This document shows positions 16,555 to 26,592 of a DNA stretch of 63,334 bases, piece after piece. Positions within the stretch are counted from its first letter, which is position 1. Each line of letters starts with the position of its first letter. Source of the stretch: a bacterium EF100-94H03 bin56 (GTDB lineage Bacteria > Pseudomonadota > Alphaproteobacteria > SP197); assembly GCA_002238685.1 (NCBI GenBank), contig MPMV01000025.1:1-63334 (forward strand), given 5' to 3'. The notes below the pieces were generated by a model, which was not told the DNA's origin, searched no databases, and saw nothing but the letters and a program-made list of their open reading frames with translations. The position numbers and the translations under genes are program-made.

Positions 16555-18001
16555 CCTCATCGACGGACTGCCGGCGCGCCGTCGTCAAGGGATGTCCGAC
16601 ATCGACATCACCGGCCTTGCGGCCGATTCGAGGCAGGTCCGTCAGGGCAATCTCTTTGCCGCCTTCAAAGGCAACCGGACCGACGGCCGGTGTTTCATCG
16701 ACGACGCCCTCGACCGCGGCGCGGTTGCGGTCCTTGTCGGCGACGACGCCTGGATGCCGGCACTCGAAGGAAGAGCGGCCATCGTGGTTGCCGCCAGTCC
16801 GCGCCACGTCTTTGCCCGCATGTGCGCCCGCTTTCACGCACCGCCGCCCGGCATTGTCGTGGCGGTGACCGGTACCAACGGCAAGAGTTCGGTGGTCGAT
16901 TTCTGCCGCCAGTTCTGGACTGCCATGGGTGTCCGGGCCGCATCCTTCGGCACCCTTGGGATGGTCACGCCTGAGGGCATTCAGGGTCTCGGGTACACCA
17001 CGCCCGATCCTGCCGGCCTGCATGCCTGCATGGGTCGCCTGAACGCCCGCAACATCGGTCGCGTCGCCCTCGAGGCGTCAAGCCACGGCCTCCACCAGCG
17101 ACGCCTTGATGGTCTTTGTGTCGATGCCGCGGCCTTTACCAGCTTCAGCCGGGACCATCTCGACTATCACCTCACCGCCGAATCCTATCTCGAGGCCAAA
17201 CTGCATCTGTTCGATCTGATGCGGGAAGGCGGAACGGCCGTTCTCAATGCCGACATGGCCGAACACGGAGCCGTGACCGGCAGGCTGGGGAACCGGGCCA
17301 TCGTGTCGTTCGGCGAGGTTGCGGGCGACATCACTCTCGTGGGCCTTGCAGACGCCGGGGACGGCCATCAGGTCATCGAAGTCAGGGCGGCCGGCATCAC
17401 CCGCACGGTCATGCTGCAGCTTGCCGGGCGTTTCCAGGCCTTGAATGTCCTGTGTGCAGCGGCCCTCGTCGCCGCGGTCGAGGATCAATCCGTGCACGAC
17501 ATTCTTGCCCTCGCAGGTCGCCTTGAATGTGTTCCGGGGCGCCTCGAAATGGTCCCCGGCCATCCGGCCGGCGCCCGGGTCTACGTCGACTACGCCCACA
17601 CGCCCGATGCCCTCGCCACGGTTCTCTCCGGCCTGCGCGGCACGACAGAGGGCCGCCTGGCCGTGGTCTTCGGTTGCGGCGGAGACCGGGACCGCGAAAA
17701 GCGGCCGCAAATGGGAGCCATCGCCGCACGTCTCGCCGATGACGTCTGCGTGACCGACGACAATCCGCGTACCGAGGATGCGGCGTTGATCCGGCGCGCC
17801 ATTCTCGCGGCGGCACCCGGGGCGCGGGAAAGCGGCGATCGCCGAGAGGCCATCCACAGCGCCGTTGCCTCGCTGGGTGGCGATGATGTGCTGGTGGTTG
17901 CCGGCAAGGGGCATGAAAGGGGGCAGGTCGTGAACGGCGATGTCCTTCCCTTCGACGACCGCGAGGAGGTGAGACGCGCCTTCCGGCGAGGTGGATCATG
18001 A
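16541..18001 (+). CDS. murE: UDP-MurNAc-L-Ala-D-Glu:meso-diaminopimelate ligase
   Basis: 486 aa Mur ligase. ATP loop VTGTNGKSS near residue 107; the DNPR motif (CVTDDNPRTED) marks meso-diaminopimelate rather than lysine as substrate, as in Gram-negative walls. The start is TTG at 16541: an in-frame TGA sits at 16535-16537, GGAG lies 7-8 nt before TTG, and the peptide LLSDLIDGL matches the usual MurE N-terminus. The next Met would remove conserved sequence. It overlaps the ftsI tail by 14 nt and murF by 4 nt. Confidence 0.96.
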   Translation: MLLSDLIDGLPARRRQGMSDIDITGLAADSRQVRQGNLFAAFKGNRTDGRCFIDDALDRGAVAVLVGDDAWMPALEGRAAIVVAASPRHVFARMCARFHAPPPGIVVAVTGTNGKSSVVDFCRQFWTAMGVRAASFGTLGMVTPEGIQGLGYTTPDPAGLHACMGRLNARNIGRVALEASSHGLHQRRLDGLCVDAAAFTSFSRDHLDYHLTAESYLEAKLHLFDLMREGGTAVLNADMAEHGAVTGRLGNRAIVSFGEVAGDITLVGLADAGDGHQVIEVRAAGITRTVMLQLAGRFQALNVLCAAALVAAVEDQSVHDILALAGRLECVPGRLEMVPGHPAGARVYVDYAHTPDALATVLSGLRGTTEGRLAVVFGCGGDRDREKRPQMGAIAARLADDVCVTDDNPRTEDAALIRRAILAAAPGARESGDRREAIHSAVASLGGDDVLVVAGKGHERGQVVNGDVLPFDDREEVRRAFRRGGS

Positions 18002-19392
18002 GCCGCGACAGACTATGGACCGACAAGAGCGCCTCGCGGGCTACCGGAGGGCGGACCACCATGCCCTTCGAGGCGGACGGTGTTGCCTTCGACAGCCGGG
18101 AGGTGTCCGAGAGCGATCTCTTCGTGGCGCTGCCCGGGAGTGTCACGGATGGCCACCGTCATGTCGGGCACGCCTTTGAGAACGGTGCGGCGGCGGCCAT
18201 GGTCAATCACAAGCCTGCAGGCGTGCCTGTGGCATCGCCGCTCCTCCTCGTTGTCAACACCTTCCAGGGTCTGGAAGACCTTGCCAGGACGGCGCGGCAA
18301 CGGTCATCCGCGCGAATCGCGGCGGTGACGGGCAGTGTCGGCAAGACAGGAACCAAGGACATGCTGCACCGGGTACTGGCGCATCAGGGCCTCGCCCACG
18401 CCAGTGACCGCAGCTACAACAATCAGGTCGGCACGCCATTGTCCCTGGCGCGCATGCCGCAGGCGACCGACTATGGCGTCTTCGAGATCGGTACCAATGC
18501 ACCGGGAGAGATCCGGCCCCTTGCTTGCCTGGTTCGCCCCCATGTGGCGCTTGTGACCACCATCGAACCCGTGCACATCGGAAATTTCGACAGCGAGGAC
18601 GCGCTTGTCGAGGAAAAGGCCGCGGTCTTCGACGGTCTCGACGGGGACGGAGTCGCGATCATCAATGCCGACAACCGCCATGCGGCGGTCCTCGAGGACC
18701 ATGCAGCGCGGCGCGGGGTGACGATCATGCGCTTCGGTACCTCGCAGCGGGCAGAATTCCGTCTCGTGCGCTGGACCCCCGTGGCGACCGGGTCACGGGT
18801 GAGAGTGGCGGTGGCGGATACGGAGTTCGACTACGATCTCTCCCTTCACGGACACCACCTGGCCCTCAACAGCGTTGCCGTGCTGGCCGCCGTCGAGGCG
18901 CTGGGCGGAGACATCGGCGAAGCGGCGGCGTCGCTGGCCGCCATCCTTCCCTTGCCCGGTCGCGGCGCGCGGCGAACCGTCTCGCTTCCCGGTGGCCGCG
19001 CCGTCGTCATTGATGAATCCTACAACGCGAGTCCGGTGGCTGTCCGTGCCGCTCTCGACGTGCTGGCCCGCACGCCGACGGATCCGGGAGGCCGGCGCAT
19101 CGCGGTTCTCGGTGACATGGCGGAACTTGGCGACGATGCCGCCGTCCACCACGCCGGCCTTGCCGAGTTGGCCGGTGCGGTAGCGGACCGCGTCTTCACC
19201 GTCGGCCCCCTCATGGATCATCTCATGGATGCCCTGCCGCTCGCCTGCCGCGGTGGATCGGCCTGCGATTCGCAAACCATGGCAACGCTTCTCGCAGATT
19301 GCCTGCGGCCGGGCGACGTGGTGCTTGTCAAGGGGTCGCGGCGCATGGGACTCGAATCGGTGGTCGAAACCCTTGCGGGAAGGGGAGGCTAG
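17998..19392 (+). CDS. murF: UDP-MurNAc-tripeptide:D-Ala-D-Ala ligase
   Basis: 464 aa. MurF adds the D-Ala-D-Ala dipeptide, completing the UDP-MurNAc-pentapeptide. Motifs: substrate-binding N-terminal region with [18 protein letters not shown] loop [11 protein letters not shown] near residue 112, [10 protein letters not shown], and the C-terminal DESYNASP signature near 340. The first 20 residues are less typical and an internal ATG at 18061 (MPFEADG) is an alternative start, although the 4-nt overlap with murE favours 17998. Confidence 0.96.
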   Translation: MSRDRLWTDKSASRATGGRTTMPFEADGVAFDSREVSESDLFVALPGSVTDGHRHVGHAFENGAAAAMVNHKPAGVPVASPLLLVVNTFQGLEDLARTARQRSSARIAAVTGSVGKTGTKDMLHRVLAHQGLAHASDRSYNNQVGTPLSLARMPQATDYGVFEIGTNAPGEIRPLACLVRPHVALVTTIEPVHIGNFDSEDALVEEKAAVFDGLDGDGVAIINADNRHAAVLEDHAARRGVTIMRFGTSQRAEFRLVRWTPVATGSRVRVAVADTEFDYDLSLHGHHLALNSVAVLAAVEALGGDIGEAAASLAAILPLPGRGARRTVSLPGGRAVVIDESYNASPVAVRAALDVLARTPTDPGGRRIAVLGDMAELGDDAAVHHAGLAELAGAVADRVFTVGPLMDHLMDALPLACRGGSACDSQTMATLLADCLRPGDVVLVKGSRRMGLESVVETLAGRGG

Positions 19393-19396
19393 ACCG

Positions 19397-20485
19397 GTGT
19401 TTCACGGCCTCTATCCCCTCATCTCCGATGACATCGGCGCCTTGCGCCTGTTCTCCTTCATCACCTTCCGCACAGGCGGCGCCATCATGACCGCCCTCAT
19501 CATCAGCCTGCTGTTCGGTGACCGCATCATTGCCTGGCTGAAGACCTTCCAGGTCAAGGGGCAGCCGATCAGGGATGACGGACCGGCGCATCACCTGGTC
19601 ACAAAGGCGGGGACGCCGACCATGGGCGGTGTCCTCATCCTGCTGTCCGTCACCGTATCGACGCTGCTGTGGGCGGATCTTTCCAACGGCTTCGTGTGGA
19701 TCGTGCTGCTCGTGGCACTCGGGTTCGGGGCGCTGGGTCTGGTGGACGACTATCTCAAGGTCTCGGCGCACTCCAGCAAGGGACTGGCCGGGCGGACCCG
19801 TATCATTGCGGAGACGGCGGCGGCACTGGCTGCCGCCCTCGCGATCGCCTGGCTGACCGGCGGAACGCTCGGCACGTCCCTGGCGCTGCCCTTCTTCAAG
19901 GACCTGCTGATCAATCTTGGATGGTTCTACCTCGCCTTCTCCGCCTTCGTGATCGTCGGCACCTCCAATGCCGTCAATCTCACCGACGGCCTTGATGGCC
20001 TGGCGATCGGACCGATCATAGTCGCCGCAATGACCTTCGGCATTGTTGCCTATCTCTCGGGTCACGCAGTCTATTCCGGGTACCTGCAGCTTCCCGCGGT
20101 CCCGGGTTCGGGCGAACTGGCGGTGTTGTGTGGTGCCCTGATGGGCGCAGGGCTCGGGTTCCTGTGGTTCAATGCGCCACCGGCCATGATCTTCATGGGC
20201 GACACCGGCAGTCTGGCATCGGGAGCGGCACTCGGCACCATCGCCGTCATCACCAAGCATGAACTTGTGCTCGCCGTGGTGGGCGGAATCTTCGTGCTCG
20301 AAACGGTGTCGGTGATCCTCCAGGTGGCCTCCTTCCGGCTGACCGGGCGCCGCATCTTCGCCATGGCCCCCATCCACCATCACTTCGAACGCAAGGGCTG
20401 GAGTGAAGCGACGATCGTCATCCGTTTCTGGATCATCGCCGCGGTGCTGGCGTTGATCGGCCTGGCCACTCTCAAGTTGCGGTGA
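19397..20485 (+). CDS. mraY: Phospho-N-acetylmuramoyl-pentapeptide-transferase
   Basis: 362 aa polytopic membrane enzyme that makes lipid I from UDP-MurNAc-pentapeptide and undecaprenyl phosphate. GTG start at 19397 preceded by AGGGGAGG; the N-terminus ([17 protein letters not shown]) matches the family. Conserved cytoplasmic motifs: [14 protein letters not shown] with catalytic aspartates, [22 protein letters not shown] and the HHHFE segment near the C-terminus. About ten hydrophobic spans. Four nt after murF and overlapping murD by 4 nt. Confidence 0.97.
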   Translation: MFHGLYPLISDDIGALRLFSFITFRTGGAIMTALIISLLFGDRIIAWLKTFQVKGQPIRDDGPAHHLVTKAGTPTMGGVLILLSVTVSTLLWADLSNGFVWIVLLVALGFGALGLVDDYLKVSAHSSKGLAGRTRIIAETAAALAAALAIAWLTGGTLGTSLALPFFKDLLINLGWFYLAFSAFVIVGTSNAVNLTDGLDGLAIGPIIVAAMTFGIVAYLSGHAVYSGYLQLPAVPGSGELAVLCGALMGAGLGFLWFNAPPAMIFMGDTGSLASGAALGTIAVITKHELVLAVVGGIFVLETVSVILQVASFRLTGRRIFAMAPIHHHFERKGWSEATIVIRFWIIAAVLALIGLATLKLR

Positions 20486-21945
20486 ACGACATGATCGACC
20501 TCTCCCAGCATGCCGGTAAATCGATTGCAGTCTTCGGACTGGGAAAGTCGGGTATTTCGGCAGCACTTGCCCTTCAGAACGGCGGAGCCGAGGTCAGCGC
20601 ATGGGACGATGATCCGTTGCGCCGGACCATGGCGGAGGACCTCGGGGTCACGCTCAACGATCTCTACCGTACCGAATGGGATGCCTTTACCAGTCTTGTT
20701 CTGTCTCCCGGAGTTCCACTGACCCATCCGGCCCCGCACCCCCTCGTGGCACGGGCGCTGATCACCAGGATCGAGATCGTTGGTGACATGGAGCTCTTCG
20801 CCAGATCGCGGCCACCCGGCCGGGTGGTGGGAGTGACCGGTACCAACGGCAAGTCGACGACATCGGCACTCGTCACGCATCTGTTGAAGGCCGCCGGCCG
20901 GGAGGTCCAGTTGGGTGGCAACATCGGTGTGCCGGTGCTCGATCTCGCAGCGGGGAGTGATGACGGGATCTACGTTCTCGAACTTTCATCCTTCCAGCTC
21001 GATCTCATCCGTTCGCTGGTCAGCGATGTCGCCGTGCTGCTCAACATCGCGCCAGACCACATCGAACGCCACGGCGACTTCCCGAACTACATCGCCTCCA
21101 AGACGCGCATCTTCACCCGGCGCGCCTCGTCGCAGACAGCCATCATCGGGGTCGACGACGACATATGCCGGCGTATTCATTCCGAACTTGCCGGACGCCG
21201 CGGACGTTCCGTCGTTCCGGTGTCGGCGCAACGCGTCATAAGGCGGGGTGTCCGGATCCACGACGGTGTTCTCATCGACGACCTCGAGGGCCGCTCCATC
21301 GAGATCGCGGACCTCGCCTCCCTGCCGTCGTTGCGGGGCGTCCACAACATGCAGAACGCAGCGGCCGCCTATGCCGTGATCCGCACCCTCGGCGTCGACG
21401 GCAGGGAGGTCGCCGATGCCTTTGCGACCTTCTCCGGGCTGGCCCATCGCCAGGAGATTGTTGCCGAGTTCAATCGCGTGACCTTCGTCAATGACAGCAA
21501 GGCCACGAACGCCGAGTCCGCTGCCCGGGGACTGTCCTGTTTCGACAACATCTACTGGATCGCCGGCGGCCGTGCCAAGGACGGCGGTATCGCCACCCTG
21601 TCGGCCCACTTCCCGAGGATGGTCCACGCCTTCCTCATCGGCGAGGCGGCGGGCGCCCTGGCGCAGACTCTCGACGGCCAGGTGCCCTTCACCAATTGCG
21701 GTGATCTGGAGAGCGCGGTTGCGCGGGCGACCGACATGGCGCTTGGCGACCGGAAGTCAGGGGCCGTGGTCCTGCTGTCACCGGCCTGTGCATCCTTCGA
21801 CCAGTTCTCCAGCTTCGAGGAGAGAGGGAACCGGTTTCGCGAGCTTGTCCTCGCCGAAACGAGAGGCCGCGCCGATACGCCGGCAGCGGCGACCAGGGCG
21901 CCGGCGCGCAAGACGCGTTCTACATCCGGCAGGGACCTGCGATGA
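20482..21945 (+). CDS. murD: UDP-MurNAc-L-alanine:D-glutamate ligase
   Basis: 487 aa. Adds D-glutamate to UDP-MurNAc-L-Ala. An N-terminal Rossmann-like domain ([14 protein letters not shown]) precedes the ATP loop VTGTNGKST near residue 115, LELSSFQL near 168, and the C-terminal [11 protein letters not shown] segment. Starts at GTG 20482 as a GTGA overlap with mraY; ATG 20491 is a possible alternative. The C-terminal 25 residues are basic and proline/alanine-rich and extend beyond the usual end. Confidence 0.96.
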   Translation: MNDMIDLSQHAGKSIAVFGLGKSGISAALALQNGGAEVSAWDDDPLRRTMAEDLGVTLNDLYRTEWDAFTSLVLSPGVPLTHPAPHPLVARALITRIEIVGDMELFARSRPPGRVVGVTGTNGKSTTSALVTHLLKAAGREVQLGGNIGVPVLDLAAGSDDGIYVLELSSFQLDLIRSLVSDVAVLLNIAPDHIERHGDFPNYIASKTRIFTRRASSQTAIIGVDDDICRRIHSELAGRRGRSVVPVSAQRVIRRGVRIHDGVLIDDLEGRSIEIADLASLPSLRGVHNMQNAAAAYAVIRTLGVDGREVADAFATFSGLAHRQEIVAEFNRVTFVNDSKATNAESAARGLSCFDNIYWIAGGRAKDGGIATLSAHFPRMVHAFLIGEAAGALAQTLDGQVPFTNCGDLESAVARATDMALGDRKSGAVVLLSPACASFDQFSSFEERGNRFRELVLAETRGRADTPAAATRAPARKTRSTSGRDLR

Positions 21946-23066
21946 CCACCTTCGATCGCACGGACAGGAGCATGGTGGCCCGCTGGTGGTGGACCATCGA
22001 CCGCTGGAACATGTCGGCCCTGTTCATCCTCATGGTATTCGGAGCCATTCTGATTCTCGCCGCCAGCCCGCCGGTTGCCGAACGCATCGGTGTCGACGCA
22101 TTCCACTTTGCCGAGCGACAGTTTCTGTTCCTGGTTCCGGCGACGGCCATCCTGGTGAGCCTGTCCCTGCTCGATCCGGCTCAGGTCCGGCGCGCCGGCC
22201 TCGCCCTGATGATCGTCTCCGTCGTTCTTCTGATAGTGACCATGCTGGTTGCGGCGAAGACCAAGGGTGCGCAGCGGTGGATCCCGCTCGGCGTCTTTTC
22301 GCTCCAGGCCTCCGAGTTTGCCAAGCCGGCCCTTGCCATCACCACGGCGTGGCTGCTGGCCACAGGCAGGCATGTCCCGGGGTTTCCGGGAATCCTGCTC
22401 TCGTGTGCACTGACCGCGATTGTCGCCGGCCTTCTGGTCCTGCAGCCGGACTTCGGGACCACCGTCATCGTGCTCGCCGTCTGGGGCAGCCAGCTCTTCC
22501 TTGGCGGCCTGCCCTTCCTGGTCGTGGCCGCCGTCGCGGTGGCGGCGGTTCTCGGCCTCTTCATCGGCTATCAGCAAGTCGACTATGTCAGGGATCGCAT
22601 CAACGGCTTCTTCAACCCGGAGTCCGTCGACACCTACCAGATCGAGATGTCGCTGCGGTCCTTCCAGTCCGGAGGCCTCAAGGGACGCGGACCGGGTGAG
22701 GGCGTGATCAAGGACCATCTGCCGGATGCCCACTCTGACTTCATCTTTGCCGTCGGCGGCGAGGAGTTCGGGCTCATCGCCTGTCTGGTTCTGGTGTCGC
22801 TCTATGCTTTCGTGGCGCTGCGCGGATTCGTGCGCCTGCGCGACGAGCGGGATCTCTTCGTACTCCTCGCGGTGGCTGGTCTGGTCATCCAGTTTGCCGT
22901 GCAGGCGGTGGTCAACATGGGGGTTGCCCTGAGACTGCTTCCGACCACCGGAATGACCCTCCCCTTCGTCTCCTACGGCGGTTCCTCGCTGCTGGCCATG
23001 GCCATCGGCATGGGCCTGATGCTCGCGCTGACGCGTCGGCGCCCGAACCGGGGGCGGCCGTCATGA
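21942..23066 (+). CDS. ftsW: Septal peptidoglycan polymerase FtsW
   Basis: 374 aa SEDS-family glycosyltransferase with about ten transmembrane segments; polymerises lipid II at the septum with FtsI. SEDS signatures: GAQRWIPLG, QASEFAKPAL, LLVLQPDFGTT with the catalytic-type Asp, FFNPE, and GMTLPFVSYGGSSLLA near the C-terminus. Overlaps murD and murG by 4 nt each. Confidence 0.97.
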   Translation: MTTFDRTDRSMVARWWWTIDRWNMSALFILMVFGAILILAASPPVAERIGVDAFHFAERQFLFLVPATAILVSLSLLDPAQVRRAGLALMIVSVVLLIVTMLVAAKTKGAQRWIPLGVFSLQASEFAKPALAITTAWLLATGRHVPGFPGILLSCALTAIVAGLLVLQPDFGTTVIVLAVWGSQLFLGGLPFLVVAAVAVAAVLGLFIGYQQVDYVRDRINGFFNPESVDTYQIEMSLRSFQSGGLKGRGPGEGVIKDHLPDAHSDFIFAVGGEEFGLIACLVLVSLYAFVALRGFVRLRDERDLFVLLAVAGLVIQFAVQAVVNMGVALRLLPTTGMTLPFVSYGGSSLLAMAIGMGLMLALTRRRPNRGRPS

Positions 23067-24187
23067 GTGTCCGGGTCATGATTGCGGCCGGTGGCACCGG
23101 CGGGCACCTGATTCCGGCACTTTCCGTTGCCGGCGAACTGATGCGCCGCGGCCATGTGGTTACCGCCGTGACCGACCGGCGCGGCGCTGTGCTTGCCCGC
23201 CGGATCAGCGACATTCCGGTGCGTGAGGTGAAAGCGGCCAGTCCGTCCGGTCGGACGATCGCCGGCAAGGTCGCGGCAGGTGTCACCATGCTCGCCGGTT
23301 GTGCCGGCGCATTCCGCCTGATTCATGGCGAAAGGCCGGCGGTCATGGCGGGTTTCGGCGGCTATCCGACGATCCCGCCGCTTGCCGCCGCGCAACTTCT
23401 TGGCGTGCCGGTGCTGGTTCACGAGCAGAATGCCGTTCTTGGCCGGGCCAATCGCTTTCTCGCCCGCAGGGCCAGGGTGGTGGCCACCTCGTTCGCCGAA
23501 ACGCGTCCGGCGGTGGCACGGCGGACAGTCACCGTGGGTGTTCCGGTCCGCGACGCCATCGCGGCCCTGAACCGCGTCGTGTACCGGCCACCGGGACCAC
23601 AAGAGGATGTCAATCTCCTGGTGGTCGGAGGAAGCCAGGGAGCCGGGATCTTCAGCACCCTGCTGCCCGATGCCGGACAATGCCTCGACGGAGCCCTGCG
23701 GCGACGCCTCAAGGTGGTGCAGCAGTGCCGGGAGGAAGACGTCGGTCGAACCACGGCGGCCTGGCGCGCCCTCGGGGTGACGGCCACGGTGGCGCCATTC
23801 TTCGAGGAGATGGCCGGGCACCTTGCGCATGCGCATCTGGTGGTTGCCCGGGCGGGAGCCTCGACCATTGCCGAACTCGCGGTGTCGGGACGGCCATCGG
23901 TCCTGATTCCGTTTCCCGGGGCGGCCGACGATCACCAGACGGCGAATGCCACTGTTGTCGTCAATGCCGGCGGCGGATGGCTCGTCGACGAGAAGAAGGC
24001 CGATGCCCGCTCCCTTGCCGCACGTCTTGAATCACTCATGACCTCGCCGGCGGTGCTGACGCGCGCTGCCGGCAACGTGCGCCGCCTTGCCCGCGCCGAT
24101 GCAGCCGTGGCGCTTGCCGAAGCGATCGAGGACCTTGCCGCCGGCAACGGCTGTGCCTGCCGGGTGCTGAAGGAGCAGGAGGCATGA
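23063..24187 (+). CDS. murG: UDP-GlcNAc:lipid I N-acetylglucosaminyltransferase
   Basis: 374 aa peripheral membrane GT-B glycosyltransferase that makes lipid II. N-terminal GGTGGHLIPAL loop, FGGYPTIPP, HEQNAVLGRAN, and in the C-terminal half GGSQGA and ARAGASTIAEL with the UDP-GlcNAc-binding glutamate, followed by the IPFPGAADDHQTANA segment. Overlaps ftsW and murC by 4 nt. Confidence 0.97.
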   Translation: MSVRVMIAAGGTGGHLIPALSVAGELMRRGHVVTAVTDRRGAVLARRISDIPVREVKAASPSGRTIAGKVAAGVTMLAGCAGAFRLIHGERPAVMAGFGGYPTIPPLAAAQLLGVPVLVHEQNAVLGRANRFLARRARVVATSFAETRPAVARRTVTVGVPVRDAIAALNRVVYRPPGPQEDVNLLVVGGSQGAGIFSTLLPDAGQCLDGALRRRLKVVQQCREEDVGRTTAAWRALGVTATVAPFFEEMAGHLAHAHLVVARAGASTIAELAVSGRPSVLIPFPGAADDHQTANATVVVNAGGGWLVDEKKADARSLAARLESLMTSPAVLTRAAGNVRRLARADAAVALAEAIEDLAAGNGCACRVLKEQEA

Positions 24188-25614
24188 TCCGCGCACCTGA
24201 CGCCATGGGACCCGTGCACTTCGTCGGCATCGGGGGCATCGGCATGAGCGGCATCGCCGAGGTGCTGCACAACCAGGGCTATTCGGTCCAGGGATCCGAC
24301 ATTGCGGAGAGTGCCTCGGTGAACCGGCTGCGCCGCTTCGGCATCCCGGTGGCCATCGGCCATTCCAGCGACAATGTCGGAAAGGCGAGTGTGGTTGTTG
24401 TCTCCTCGGCCATCGCCGCCGACAACGCCGAAGTCGCCGAGGCCCGGCGCACCTGGATTCCCATCGTGCGCCGGGCCGAGATGCTGGGCGAACTGATGCG
24501 TCCGGTGATGTCGATCGCGGTCAGCGGCACCCATGGCAAGACCACCACAACGTCACTGGTGGGCTGGATGCTGGAGTGCGCCGATTTCGATCCGACGGTG
24601 ATCAATGGCGGTATCGTCAACGCCTACGGCGCCAACACCCGCATGGGCAAGGGTGGCTGGATGGTGGTCGAAGCCGACGAGTCCGATGGTAGCTTCCTGC
24701 AGCTGCCGATGACCGCCGCGGTTGTCACAAACATGGATCCCGAACACCTGGAGAGTTACGGGTCGTTCGACGCCGTGCGTGAGGCCTACGCGCGCTTCGT
24801 CGGCAACATACCATTCTATGGCTTTGCCGTGCTGTGCATCGACGATGTCGATGTCCATTCACTCGTCGGACGGGTGACGGATCGCCGCATCGTCACCTAC
24901 GGACTGGGCGCCCAGGCGGATGTGCGCGGGACCAGACTGCGCCTCACCGGGACAGGTTACCGCTTCGATGCCGTGCTCACTGACCGCAGGACACATGCGG
25001 CGCGATCCCTGGTCGACCTCGACCTGCCGATGTGGGGCCGCCACAACGTCACCAACGCGCTCGCCGCCATCTCGGTGGCCCGGGAACTCGGCATTGACGA
25101 CGACAAGGTGAGGCACGCCCTGTCCAGCTTTGCCGGGGTGCGGCGGCGTTTTACCCGTACCGGGGAAGCACGCGGCGTCACGGTCATCGACGACTACGCC
25201 CACCATCCCGTCGAGATCGCCGCGGTCCTTGAGGCGGCGCGGGAAGTGTTCCAGGGACACATCATCGCCGTCGTCCAGCCTCACCGCTACTCCCGTCTGT
25301 CGAGCCTGTTCGACGAGTTCTGCGCCTGTTTCAACGACGCCGATGCGGTCATCGTCGCCGATGTTCACGCCGCCGGCGAGGTGCCATTGGCCGATGCCTC
25401 GCGCCAGCGCCTGGTCGAGGGTCTGCGCGAACGCGGCCATCGCCAGGTCCTTTCCCTTGACCGTCGGGAGGACCTGGCGGCCATGGTGGATCGCGTGACC
25501 GCGCCTGGCGATGCAGTGATCTGCATGGGCGCCGGCTCCATCACACACTGGGCCGAGGCTCTCCCCGGTCAGCTCGATGCGCTGTCTGGCGACGACGTGA
25601 GGGAAGCATCGTGA
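24184..25614 (+). CDS. murC: UDP-MurNAc:L-alanine ligase
   Basis: 476 aa. First Mur ligase, adding L-Ala to UDP-MurNAc. N-terminal UDP-binding HFVGIGGIGMSGIAEVL, ATP loop SGTHGKTTTTS near residue 116, VVEADESDGSF, and the C-terminal IDDYAHHPVEI motif near 336. The order murG-murC-murB is the usual alphaproteobacterial one. Overlaps both neighbours by 4 nt. Confidence 0.97.
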   Translation: MIRAPDAMGPVHFVGIGGIGMSGIAEVLHNQGYSVQGSDIAESASVNRLRRFGIPVAIGHSSDNVGKASVVVVSSAIAADNAEVAEARRTWIPIVRRAEMLGELMRPVMSIAVSGTHGKTTTTSLVGWMLECADFDPTVINGGIVNAYGANTRMGKGGWMVVEADESDGSFLQLPMTAAVVTNMDPEHLESYGSFDAVREAYARFVGNIPFYGFAVLCIDDVDVHSLVGRVTDRRIVTYGLGAQADVRGTRLRLTGTGYRFDAVLTDRRTHAARSLVDLDLPMWGRHNVTNALAAISVARELGIDDDKVRHALSSFAGVRRRFTRTGEARGVTVIDDYAHHPVEIAAVLEAAREVFQGHIIAVVQPHRYSRLSSLFDEFCACFNDADAVIVADVHAAGEVPLADASRQRLVEGLRERGHRQVLSLDRREDLAAMVDRVTAPGDAVICMGAGSITHWAEALPGQLDALSGDDVREAS

Positions 25615-26537
25615 TGTCTGCAGTGGCCGCCCATGCTGCCCTGCCGGACGTCAGGGGCACCTATCGCCAGTGCGCCGATCTGTCGCGCACGACCTGGTTT
25701 GGCACCGGAGGTCGGGCGGATGTCCTCTTCCGTCCCGCGGACGAGGATGACCTCGTTCAATTCATGGCGACACGTCCGACCGGGCTGGCGGTCACCGTAC
25801 TGGGCGTCGGCTCCAACGTCCTGGTGCGTGATCACGGGATTGCCGGGGTCACCATCCGTCTCGGCCGCGGGTTCACAGGCATCACCGTGGAAGGGCTTGA
25901 AGTGCAGGCGGGGGCTGCGGCCCTCGATGGTCACGTGGCGCGTCAGGCGGCGGCCGCCGGCATCTCGGGGCTTGAGTTTCTCGCCGGTGTGCCAGGCACG
26001 ATTGGCGGCGCCATTGCCATGAATGCCGGTGCCTACGGCTGCGAGATCGCGGATGTTCTGGTCCGCGTTCGCGCCGTCGCCCCCGACGGCACCGTACACG
26101 ACCTGCCTGCGGACGATCTGGGGCATGGCTACCGGCACTGCGCACTGGCCGGGGAGTGGATCTTCACCTCTTGTGTGCTGCGCGGCGAACCCGGAACGAA
26201 ACCGGCGATAGAGGCGCGGATCCGGGAGATCCAGGACCGCCGCGCCCTGACGCAGCCGACGAAGGAGCGGACCGGCGGCAGCACGTTCCGCAATCCGCCA
26301 CCACCCCAGGCCCGGGCCTGGGAGCTCATAGACAGGGCCGGATGCCGTGGCCTGCGCCGGGGCGGGGCGATGGTGTCGGAAAAACACTGCAACTTCCTCG
26401 TCAACACCGGCGCAGCGTCGGCAACGGATCTCGAGACCCTGGCAGAGGATGTGCGCCGGCGCGTCTGGACCTCCCAGGGCGTTTGCCTTGAATGGGAGAT
26501 CCGGTGTCTCGGGCGTCTCCCCGGAGAGGCGCCATGA
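25611..26537 (+). CDS. murB: UDP-N-acetylenolpyruvoylglucosamine reductase
   Basis: 308 aa FAD enzyme that reduces UDP-GlcNAc-enolpyruvate to UDP-MurNAc. FAD-binding landmarks: TTWFGTGGRAD, VLGVGSNVLVRD, FLAGVPGTIGGAIAMNAGAYG. C-terminal active-site region: GAMVSEKHCNFLVNTG and the closing CLEWEIR with the conserved Glu. Start codon is GTG 25611 or the adjacent ATG 25614; GTG forms the GTGA overlap with murC. A 55-nt gap follows, the first real break in the cluster. Confidence 0.96.
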   Translation: MMSAVAAHAALPDVRGTYRQCADLSRTTWFGTGGRADVLFRPADEDDLVQFMATRPTGLAVTVLGVGSNVLVRDHGIAGVTIRLGRGFTGITVEGLEVQAGAAALDGHVARQAAAAGISGLEFLAGVPGTIGGAIAMNAGAYGCEIADVLVRVRAVAPDGTVHDLPADDLGHGYRHCALAGEWIFTSCVLRGEPGTKPAIEARIREIQDRRALTQPTKERTGGSTFRNPPPPQARAWELIDRAGCRGLRRGGAMVSEKHCNFLVNTGAASATDLETLAEDVRRRVWTSQGVCLEWEIRCLGRLPGEAP

Positions 26538-26592
26538 ACCGCGTCGGGCACGCCAAGCGGAGAGCGGTCCGAACTCGCTGCGGAGGCCTCCC

